From positions 1 to 64,000 of the forward strand of contig NZ_FOLS01000022.1 in NCBI RefSeq assembly GCF_900112375.1: a DNA stretch of 64,000 bases, read 5' to 3'. The notes below the pieces were generated by a model, which was not told the origin of the DNA, did no database searches, and worked only from the letters and a program-made list of their open reading frames with translations. This document shows, one piece after another, positions 7,555 to 14,206 of this stretch (its first letter is position 1; every line of letters begins with the position of its first letter). The DNA is from Pseudomonas citronellolis (GTDB taxonomy: Bacteria; Pseudomonadota; Gammaproteobacteria; Pseudomonadales; Pseudomonadaceae). The translations under genes and the position numbers were made by a program.

Positions 7555-8756
7555 CGATGACCAACGCGGCTCCCGCGCCGCCGGCGTTCCTGTTGCTGCG
7601 CGGCGGCGAACTCTACGCCCCCGAGAAGCTCGGCCAACGCGACGTACTGATCGGCGGCGAACGCATCCTGGCGATCGCCGAGCATCTGCAGGCGCCCAAC
7701 CTGCCGGGTTGCCAGGAAATCGATGCGCGGGGCCTGACGCTCTGCCCCGGCCTCATCGACCAGCACCTGCACCTGATCGGCGGCGGCGGCGAAGCCGGGC
7801 CCCACAGCCGCACGCCGGAGGTGCGCCTGTCCAGCCTGCTGGAAGGCGGCATCACCACCGTGGTCGGCCTGCTCGGCACCGACGCCATCACCCGCCACCC
7901 CGAATCGCTGCTGGCCAAGGCCCGCGCCCTGAACACCGAGGGCATCACAGCCTTCATGCTGACGGGCGCCTACGGCGTCCCGACGCCCACCATCACCGGC
8001 AGCATCCAGCGCGACATCGCCTTCATCGACCCCATCATCGGGGTGAAGACGGCCATCTCCGACCATCGCTCGTCCGCGCCGGGCATCGGCGAACTGTCGC
8101 GCATCGCCGCCGAAGCCCGGCTCGGCGGCCTGCTGGGCGGCAAGGCGGGCATCAGCGTGTTCCACCTGGGCAACGGGCGCCGGGCGCTGGAGCCGCTGTA
8201 CGGCATCCTCGAACACAGCGACATCCCCATCGGCCAACTGCTGCCGACCCACGTCAACCGCACGGCCGCGCTCTACGAGGCGGCGATCCGCTTCGCCCTG
8301 GACGGCGGCAACATCGACCTCACCAGCGGCATCAACCCCGAACTGGGCGCCAAGCAGGCGCTGAAGTCCAGCCGCGCGGTGATCCAGGCGCTGAGCGCGG
8401 GCGTCGCGCTGCAGCGGCTGACCATCAGCTCGGACGCCAACGGCAGCCAGCCGGTGTTCGATAGCGACGGCCGGCTGACGGGGCTGGCCCTGGCGGGGTG
8501 CAAGAGCCTGATGAATGAGCTGCGTGATCTGGTCCTGCGCGAGCGACTACCGCTGGAGCAGGCGCTGCGGCCGTTCACCAGCAACGTGGCCGACCTGCTG
8601 CGCCTCCAGGGGCGCAAGGGGCGCCTGGCTGTGGGGTTGGAGGCGGACGTTCTGTTGCTGGATGAGCGGTTGGAGTTGGTGCAGGCCTTTGCGCGGGGGC
8701 GGCAGGTGGTGCTTGGTGGCAGGGCTTGTCTGTGGGGGACGTTTGAGGGGGAGTGA
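7551..8756 (+). CDS. iadA: Isoaspartyl (beta-aspartyl) dipeptidase
   Basis: A 401-residue amidohydrolase-superfamily enzyme that cleaves beta-aspartyl dipeptides. The metal motif QHLHLIGGGGE (~residue 68) and the stretches LTGAYGVPTPTITGS, GVKTAISDHRSSAPG (including the lysine that is carboxylated in IadA), LLPTHVNR and SSDANGSQPVF follow E. coli IadA nearly block for block. ATG at 7551 overlaps the preceding TGA (ATGA); a second ATG at 7557 is possible. Codon use after about 8620 becomes less GC-biased at third positions. No terminator is seen; a REP-type element begins 48 bp after the stop. Confidence 0.93.
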   Translation: MTMTNAAPAPPAFLLLRGGELYAPEKLGQRDVLIGGERILAIAEHLQAPNLPGCQEIDARGLTLCPGLIDQHLHLIGGGGEAGPHSRTPEVRLSSLLEGGITTVVGLLGTDAITRHPESLLAKARALNTEGITAFMLTGAYGVPTPTITGSIQRDIAFIDPIIGVKTAISDHRSSAPGIGELSRIAAEARLGGLLGGKAGISVFHLGNGRRALEPLYGILEHSDIPIGQLLPTHVNRTAALYEAAIRFALDGGNIDLTSGINPELGAKQALKSSRAVIQALSAGVALQRLTISSDANGSQPVFDSDGRLTGLALAGCKSLMNELRDLVLRERLPLEQALRPFTSNVADLLRLQGRKGRLAVGLEADVLLLDERLELVQAFARGRQVVLGGRACLWGTFEGE

Positions 8757-8803
8757 GTTTTTTGGGGGCCAGATGGGAGGTAATGGTGCTGGACTCGGCT
8801 TCG

Positions 8804-8963
8804 TCCCCTCTCCCTAACCCTCTCCCTGAAGGGAGAGGGGACCGTTCGGTGTACTTGGATGTTCTGAAGTCAGCCGGCAGCGCCGAAGGTTTCCATTTGA
8901 AACCTACCTTTTCTCGGCACGAACAAGCCCCCTCTCCCTTCAGGGAGAGGGCTGGGGAGAGGG
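8804..8963 (+). repeat. Composite REP element, copy 1 (two inverted CTCCCT palindromes)
   Basis: Left unit CCCTCTCCCTGAAGGGAGAG-type palindrome (8804-8840), an ~85-bp middle starting ACCGTTCGG and ending TTCTCGGCACG, and an inverted right unit (8927-8963). The same order recurs at 43106, 49970 (inverted) and 55064. Confidence 0.8.
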
Positions 8964-9005
8964 AACGGCATCCACCCAACACACCAAAGCCTCCGGTAAA
9001 CACCC

Positions 9006-9030
9006 GTTCGCGAGCAAGCTCGCTCCTACA
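9006..9030 (+). repeat. REP palindrome, GCGAGCAAGCTCGC family
   Basis: GTTCGCGAGCAAGCTCGCTC followed by CTAC. Other copies are at 25735-25758, 25925-25949, 43044-43067, 50158-50181 and 55035-55058. Confidence 0.85.
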
Positions 9031-9043
9031 ACAGCAAAGCCGA

Positions 9044-9116
9044 CGTAGGATGGGTTGAGCGAAGCGATACCCATCGCCAAGGCCGCACGGGTTTCGCAAA
9101 CTCAACCCATCCTACG
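9044..9116. repeat. Inverted pair of GTAGGATGGGTTGAGCGAAG repeats
   Basis: Forward arm 9044-9074 and reverse arm 9091-9116 (…CTCAACCCATCCTACG) form a long imperfect hairpin. Related copies are at 38861, 41705 and 63160. Confidence 0.8.
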
Positions 9117-9210
9117 AAAAGCCCCTCGACGCAGCCGGCAGGACCGTTGCACCTACCACGGCAAGTCCCCCTCCAGAACCCGCTCCACGCCTGAACACCC
9201 CCGCCCCCGC

Positions 9211-9242
9211 TTCAGACTGCATTCAGATTCGCTGCCGATACT
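9211..9242 (+). promoter_or_regulatory. Direct-repeat regulator box plus -10, promoter of the hemolysin/ligase/oxygenase operon
   Basis: TTCAGA at 9211-9216 and again at 9222-9227 are separated by exactly 5 bp (11-bp period). GATACT at 9237-9242 is a plausible -10, 36 bp before the first start codon. A direct repeat with 5-bp spacer at about -38 to -22 is the arrangement used by PmrA/QseB-type response regulators, and such a regulator is encoded at the end of this operon. Autoregulation is inferred. Confidence 0.5.
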
Positions 9243-9278
9243 CCCCTCCAGCCGCCAGTCCCGCTTGGGGGGAACGAC

Positions 9279-9956
9279 ATGACACAGACACAATGGAACG
9301 CCCTTTTTCCATTGCGCTTCGGCACCCATGCCGAGCGCATGGCCAGCCTGGTCCTGCGCCGCGCGGGCGAACCCGGCCGCGAGGCGCTGGAGGCGTTCAT
9401 CCACGAGCGCTTCGAGCGCATGCACCATGCCGACGTGCAGCACTTCCTGCCCGACCTGCTCGGCCTGTACGACAGCCAGGGCCGGCTCAGCGCCGCGGTG
9501 GGCATCCGCCTGGCGGCCGGCGGGCCGCTGTTTCTCGAAGGCTACCTGGACGAACCGCTGGAAGCGCCGGTGTCACGCCTGGCCGGGCGCATCGTCGGGC
9601 GCGACGAGCTGGTGGAGGTGGGCAACCTGTCCGCGCTCAGCGCCGGCAGCGCGCGGCTGATCATCGTGGCGGTGACCTGGCTGCTGGCCGCCCGCGAGCT
9701 GAACTGGGTGGCCTTCACCGGCGCCGCCAGCCTGGTCAACAGCTTCCATCGCCTGGGGCTGGAACCGAGCGTGCTGGGCCACGCCGACCCCGCCCGGCTG
9801 AACGGCGAAGGCGCCAGTTGGGGCAGCTACTACGAGCAGCATCCGCAGGTGTTCGCCGGCGACATCCGCTACGGCCATGCGCAGCTGGAGCGCAACCGGG
9901 TGTTCGAGCGCCTGGGCTTTCCCCTGCTGCTGACGGAGGCCGGCCATGCAGCCTGA
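9279..9956 (+). CDS. Thermostable-hemolysin-family protein (T_hemolysin)
   Basis: A 225-residue protein resembling the thermostable hemolysin (delta-VPH) family first named in Vibrio. Recognisable blocks include HHADVQHFLPDLLGLYD, GRDELVEVGNLSALSAGSAR and LNWVAFTGAASLVNSFHRLG. No signal peptide or membrane segment is seen, which argues against a secreted pore-former; the pattern looks more like an acyltransferase-type fold. It is the first of seven overlapping genes with a ligase, oxygenase and dehydrogenase, so a biosynthetic acyl- or amide-forming role is more likely than cytolysis (inference). Confidence 0.75.
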   Translation: MTQTQWNALFPLRFGTHAERMASLVLRRAGEPGREALEAFIHERFERMHHADVQHFLPDLLGLYDSQGRLSAAVGIRLAAGGPLFLEGYLDEPLEAPVSRLAGRIVGRDELVEVGNLSALSAGSARLIIVAVTWLLAARELNWVAFTGAASLVNSFHRLGLEPSVLGHADPARLNGEGASWGSYYEQHPQVFAGDIRYGHAQLERNRVFERLGFPLLLTEAGHAA

Positions 9957-11412
9957 ACTGCAAGCCTTCCGCCAGCGCCTGGAGGAACACGCGCGGCTTC
10001 CGGGCGAGCCCATCGCCCTGCGCGGCGCCAACGAACGCTATAGCCATGCCCAACTGCTGGAGCAGGTGCAGGCCCGCGAGGAACTGCTGCGCCAACAGCC
10101 GCCGGGCGTCGTCGCCTTCGCCCTGGACAACGGCCCCGAAGCGCTGTTCTGGGACCTGGCGGCGCTGTTCGGCGAGCGCCCCTGCGTGCTCCTGCCGCCG
10201 TTCTTCAGCCCGGCCCAGCGCGCCCATTGCCTGATGCAGAGCCAGGCCACGCTGGTGCTGGCCCCGGCCGAGCTGCACGACGAATTGCGCGAACTGGGCT
10301 TCAGCCCCGGCGAGCCGTTCTGGTGGCGCCCATCGGTGATGGATGCCGGCATGCCGCCGGGTACCGCCAAGCTCACCTATACCTCCGGCAGCACCGGCGC
10401 GCCCAAGGGTGTGTGCCTGTCCGCCGCGGCGCTGCTGCAGGTGGCCAACGAGCTGGAGCGGGCCAGCCGCCCGGCCGAGCCCGCCAGCTACCTGGCGGTG
10501 CTGCCGCTGGCAGTGTTGCTGGAGAACCTCGGCCTGTACGCCGCGCTGCTGGCCGGCGCCAGCATCACCCTGCTGCCGCAGGCGCAGTTGGGCATCAGCG
10601 GCGCCAGCGGGGTCGACTGGCAGCGCCTGCTCGGCTGCGTGGCGCTCAGCGGCGCGCAGAGCCTGATCCTGGTGCCGCAACTGCTGCTCGGCCTGGTCAG
10701 CGCCATCGAGCGCGGGCTGATGCGCGTCGGCCCGCTGCGCTTCGTCGCGGTGGGCGGCGCGCCGGTATCGGCCAGCCTGCTGCAGCGCGCCGCCGCCGTC
10801 GGCCTGCCGGTGTACGAGGGCTATGGGCTGTCCGAATGCGCCTCGGTGGTCTGCCTCAACCGCCCCGGCGAGCAGCGCCCGGGCAGCGTCGGCCGGCCGC
10901 TGCCGCACGCCGAGATACGCCTGGCCGAGGACGGCGAGGTGCTGGTGCGCGGCGCCACCCTGCTCGGCTACCTGGGCGAGCCGCCCTGCACCGGGCAGTG
11001 GTGGCCCACCGGCGATCTCGGCCGTTTCGACGCCGAGGGCTACCTGTACCTGGCCGGGCGCAAGAAGAACCAGTTCATCACCAGCTTCGGGCGCAACGTC
11101 AACCCGGAATGGATCGAGGCCGAGCTGAGCCAGGGCGGCGCCATCCTCCAGGCCTTCGTCCATGGCGAGGGCCTGCACCAGAACCTGGCGCTGCTCTGGC
11201 CGCTGGACCCGCAGGCCAGCGACGGCGACCTGGAGCAGGCGGTGCAGCGCTGCAACGCCGCCCTCCCCGACTACGCCCGGGTGCACGCCTGGCGCCGCCT
11301 GCCGCGGCCCTTCAGCGCCGCCGAGGGCACCCTCACCGCCAACGGCCGGCCACGTCGCGCGGCCATCCTCGAACGCTACCGCAACGAACTCTTTTCCCTC
11401 GTGACCGAATGA
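9946..11412 (+). CDS. AMP-dependent acid:CoA/carrier ligase
   Basis: A 488-residue ANL-superfamily adenylating enzyme. Core motifs are intact: TYTSGSTGAPKG (A3, ~residue 144), YEGYGLSE (A5), TGDLGR (A7) and GRKKNQFITSFGRNVNP (A8, hinge). The C-terminal A10 motif, normally xxxNGKxxR, reads TANGRPRR, so the catalytic lysine of the adenylation step is replaced by arginine. It overlaps the previous gene by 11 bp and the next by 4 bp (ATGA). Probably activates a carboxylic acid for the neighbouring oxygenase, reductase or hemolysin-family transferase; substrate unknown. Confidence 0.85.
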   Translation: MQPELQAFRQRLEEHARLPGEPIALRGANERYSHAQLLEQVQAREELLRQQPPGVVAFALDNGPEALFWDLAALFGERPCVLLPPFFSPAQRAHCLMQSQATLVLAPAELHDELRELGFSPGEPFWWRPSVMDAGMPPGTAKLTYTSGSTGAPKGVCLSAAALLQVANELERASRPAEPASYLAVLPLAVLLENLGLYAALLAGASITLLPQAQLGISGASGVDWQRLLGCVALSGAQSLILVPQLLLGLVSAIERGLMRVGPLRFVAVGGAPVSASLLQRAAAVGLPVYEGYGLSECASVVCLNRPGEQRPGSVGRPLPHAEIRLAEDGEVLVRGATLLGYLGEPPCTGQWWPTGDLGRFDAEGYLYLAGRKKNQFITSFGRNVNPEWIEAELSQGGAILQAFVHGEGLHQNLALLWPLDPQASDGDLEQAVQRCNAALPDYARVHAWRRLPRPFSAAEGTLTANGRPRRAAILERYRNELFSLVTE

Positions 11413-12110
11413 GGTTCAACACCATGGCATTCTTCGACACCCTGCAATCGGCCACCGCCCAGGAGCGCCAGGCGCTGTTCGGCGTACCGGTGATCCGCGA
11501 CGCCCTGGACGGCGTCGTCAGCCTGGAGGGCTACGTCGCCTTCCTCACCCAGGCCTACCACCACGTGCGCCATACCGTGCCGCTGATGATGGCCTGCGGC
11601 GCCCGCCTGCCCCCGCGCCTGGAGTGGCTGCGCAAGGCGGTATGCGACTACATCGAGGAAGAGTACGGCCACGAGCAGTGGATCCTCGACGACATCGCCG
11701 CCTGCGGCGGCGACCCCGAGCAGGTGCGCAACAGCCGCCCGGCGCTGCCCATCGAGCTGATGGTGGCCTTCCTCTACGACCTGATCGCCCGCGACAACCC
11801 GGTGGGCCTGTTCGGCATGGTCAACGTGCTGGAGGGCACCAGCATCGCCCTGGCCACCCAGGCCGCCGGCAACATCCAGCAGGGCCTCGGCCTGCCGCCG
11901 GGCGCCTTCGGCTACCTGAGCTCCCACGGCGCCCTGGACCAGGACCACATGGCCACCTACCGCACGCTGATGAACCGCCTGGACGATGCCGCCGACCAGC
12001 AGGCGGTGGTCCACGCCGCCAGGGTGGTGTACCAGCTGTACGCCGACATGTTCCGCGGCCTGCCGCGGGCCCGGGCCGGCCTGGGTGAGGTGCAGCATGC
12101 GCCTGCCTGA
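11409..12110 (+). CDS. TenA/heme-oxygenase-like putative diiron oxygenase (HDO fold)
   Basis: A 233-residue all-helical protein (227 if the ATG at 11424 is used). Candidate metal ligands follow the HDO pattern: EEEYGHE (~residues 83-89), VLEGTS (Glu142) and HGALDQDH (His173, Asp177, His180). Relatives include UndA, which makes 1-undecene from lauric acid, and other N-oxygenases or C-C-cleaving enzymes. Its place between an AMP ligase and a short-chain dehydrogenase suggests oxidation of an activated fatty or amino acid. It overlaps the following gene by 14 bp. TenA-type thiaminase is less likely because no thiamine genes adjoin it. Confidence 0.75.
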   Translation: MRFNTMAFFDTLQSATAQERQALFGVPVIRDALDGVVSLEGYVAFLTQAYHHVRHTVPLMMACGARLPPRLEWLRKAVCDYIEEEYGHEQWILDDIAACGGDPEQVRNSRPALPIELMVAFLYDLIARDNPVGLFGMVNVLEGTSIALATQAAGNIQQGLGLPPGAFGYLSSHGALDQDHMATYRTLMNRLDDAADQQAVVHAARVVYQLYADMFRGLPRARAGLGEVQHAPA

Positions 12111-12903
12111 CTGCCGCGCGGTGCTCACCGGCGCCAGCGGCGGCATCGGCCTGCAACTGGCCGAACAGCTGTGCGCCGCCGGGGCCCGGGTGCTGGCGGT
12201 CAGCCGTCATGCGGGCCCGTTGGCCGAGCTGCGGCGGCGCTACCCGCAGCAGCTGCTCTGGGCGTGCGCCGACCTGCGCACGGCCGGAGGCCGCCAGGCG
12301 GTGGTCGAGGCGGCGTGGCAGATGGGCGGCGCCAACCTGCTGATCAACGCCGCCGGGATGAATCGCTTCGCCCTGCTCGACCAGTTGGACGAACAGGCCC
12401 TGGACGACCTGCTGGCGTTGAACATCACCGCCACCCTGCAGCTGACGCGGGTGATGCTGCCGCTGCTGCGCGAGCAGCCCCACGCCCTGGTGCTGAACGT
12501 CGGCTCCACCTACGGCTCCATCGGCTACCCCGGCTATGCCGCCTACTGCGCCAGCAAGTTCGCCCTGCGCGGCTTCTCCGAGGCCCTGCGCCGGGAGCTG
12601 GCCGACACCCCGGTGGACGTGCTCTACGCCGCCCCGCGGGCAACCCGCACCAGCATGAACTCGGCCGCCGCCACGGCGCTGAACCTGGCCCTGAAGGTGG
12701 GCATGGACGACCCGCGCGACGTCGCCCGGGCGGTGCTCGACGCCGTGCAGAAGAACCGCAGCGAGCTGTACCTGGGCTGGCCGGAGAAGCTTTTCGTGCG
12801 CCTCAACGGCATGCTCCCCGGCCTGGTCGACCGCGCCCTGCGCAAGCAACTGCCACTGATCCGTCGCTACAGCGACGCCAACACCCGGGAGCCCCTGGAA
12901 TGA
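12097..12903 (+). CDS. Short-chain dehydrogenase/reductase
   Basis: A 268-residue classical SDR. Nucleotide-binding TGASGGIG is at residues ~12-19, NAAG follows at ~82-85, catalytic Ser lies in LNVGSTYGS, and YAAYCASK provides the Tyr-x3-Lys pair. The start ATG at 12097 lies inside the oxygenase gene, and its stop overlaps the next ATG. A C-terminal extension (PEKLFVRLNGMLPGLVDRAL) is typical of SDRs acting on long-chain or membrane-near substrates. Likely reduces or oxidises the product of the cluster's ligase/oxygenase. Confidence 0.88.
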   Translation: MRLPDCRAVLTGASGGIGLQLAEQLCAAGARVLAVSRHAGPLAELRRRYPQQLLWACADLRTAGGRQAVVEAAWQMGGANLLINAAGMNRFALLDQLDEQALDDLLALNITATLQLTRVMLPLLREQPHALVLNVGSTYGSIGYPGYAAYCASKFALRGFSEALRRELADTPVDVLYAAPRATRTSMNSAAATALNLALKVGMDDPRDVARAVLDAVQKNRSELYLGWPEKLFVRLNGMLPGLVDRALRKQLPLIRRYSDANTREPLE

Positions 12904-13541
12904 AGCGCCTGATCCTCATCTTCCTGCTGGCCATCGCTCCCTTCGCCTGGGCCCTCGACCCCGCCGGCACGCAGCGCCTGGCCGCCCTCCAGCAACGCTG
13001 GGCGCAGATCCAGTACCAGTTGCCGGAGGCCCAGCGCGCCGCGGCCTTCGAGAAGCTCGCCGGCGACAGCGAAGCCTTCACCCGCGAGCAACCCGGCGCC
13101 GCCGAAGCCTGGATCTGGAACGGCATCATCACCAGCAGCTGGGCCGGCGCGGTCGGCGGCCTCGGCGCCCTGGGCAAGGTGAAGAGCGCCCGCGCCAGCC
13201 TGGAGAAGGCCCTGCAGCTCGACCCCGGCGCGCTGCAAGGCTCGGCCTATACCAGCCTGGGCGCCCTCTACGACCGAGTGCCGGGCTGGCCGATCGGCTT
13301 CGGCGACGCCGACAAGGCCGAGGCCATGCTGCGCAAGGCGCTGCAGATCAACCCCACGGGCATCGACAGCCTGTACTTCTGGGGCGACCATCTGTACCGC
13401 GAGGGCCGCTACGAAGAGGCCCGCAGCGCCCTGCAGAAGGCCCTGCAGGCCCCGCTGCGGCCGGGGCGCGAGCTGGCCGACCAGGGCCGCCGCGGCGAAA
13501 TCGATGCTTTACTCAAGGCGATCAAGGACAAGCAGGACTGA
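12900..13541 (+). CDS. Periplasmic TPR-like protein
   Basis: A 213-residue protein with a cleavable-looking signal peptide (MKRLILIFLLAIAPFAWA), so probably periplasmic. Helical repeats resembling TPR units are visible at ~residues 95-115 (ARASLEKALQLDP), ~140-155 (AEAMLRKALQINP) and ~170-190 (YEEARSALQKALQ). It overlaps the SDR by 4 bp and sits directly before the two-component system, so it may connect the pathway with sensing or with a membrane complex. No specific family is recognised. Confidence 0.75.
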   Translation: MKRLILIFLLAIAPFAWALDPAGTQRLAALQQRWAQIQYQLPEAQRAAAFEKLAGDSEAFTREQPGAAEAWIWNGIITSSWAGAVGGLGALGKVKSARASLEKALQLDPGALQGSAYTSLGALYDRVPGWPIGFGDADKAEAMLRKALQINPTGIDSLYFWGDHLYREGRYEEARSALQKALQAPLRPGRELADQGRRGEIDALLKAIKDKQD

Positions 13542-13543
13542 GC

Positions 13544-14206
13544 ATGCGGCTATTGCTGGTAGAGGACGACAGCGCCCTGGGCGAAGGCGTGCGCACGGGG
13601 TTGCGCCAGGAGGGCTACACCATCGATTGGCTCAAGGACGGCGCCAGCGCGCTGCACGCCTTGCAGCACGAGGCATTCGACCTGGCGGTGCTCGACCTCG
13701 GCCTGCCGCGCATGGATGGCGTGGAAGTGCTCAAGCGCCTGCGCGCCGGCGGCGCCAACCTGCCGGTGCTGATCCTCACCGCGCGCGACGCCACCGAGGA
13801 CCGCATCGCCGGGCTGGACGCCGGCGCCGACGACTACCTGGTCAAGCCCTTCGACCTGGACGAGCTCAAGGCCCGCCTGCGCGCCCTGCTGCGGCGCAGC
13901 GCCGGGCGCGCCCGGGTGCTGATCGAACATGCCGGGGTGAGCCTCGACCCGGCCACCCAGCAGGTCAGCTACCAGGGCCAGCCGGTGCTGCTGACGCCCA
14001 AGGAATACCTGCTGCTGCACGAGCTGCTGGCGCAGCCGGGCAAGGTCTTCACCCGCGAGCGCCTGACGCAGCTGCTCTACGGCTGGGACGAGGAAGCCGA
14101 GAGCAACACCCTGGAGGTGCACATCTACCACCTGCGCAAGAAGCTCTCCGGCGACCTCATCCGCACCGTGCGCGGCATCGGCTACCTGGTGGAAGGCCAG
14201 GCATGA
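13544..14206 (+). CDS. OmpR/PmrA-like response regulator
   Basis: A 220-residue protein. The receiver domain (1-115) has the acidic pair Glu7/Asp8, phospho-acceptor Asp51 (LAVLDLGLPRMDG) and LVKPFD with the conserved Lys. The C-terminal winged helix (~125-218) ends with EVHIYHLRKKL and IRTVRGIGYLV. It resembles PmrA/QseB regulators. Its ATG follows the TPR gene's stop by 2 bp, and its stop overlaps the kinase start. It probably acts on the TTCAGA direct repeat at 9211-9227, which would make the operon self-regulated. Confidence 0.9.
   Translation: MRLLLVEDDSALGEGVRTGLRQEGYTIDWLKDGASALHALQHEAFDLAVLDLGLPRMDGVEVLKRLRAGGANLPVLILTARDATEDRIAGLDAGADDYLVKPFDLDELKARLRALLRRSAGRARVLIEHAGVSLDPATQQVSYQGQPVLLTPKEYLLLHELLAQPGKVFTRERLTQLLYGWDEEAESNTLEVHIYHLRKKLSGDLIRTVRGIGYLVEGQA

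Noticed and set aside
9055-9282. A 75-residue ORF before the hemolysin-family gene
   Set aside because: It covers an inverted repeat and the promoter; composition is that of non-coding DNA.
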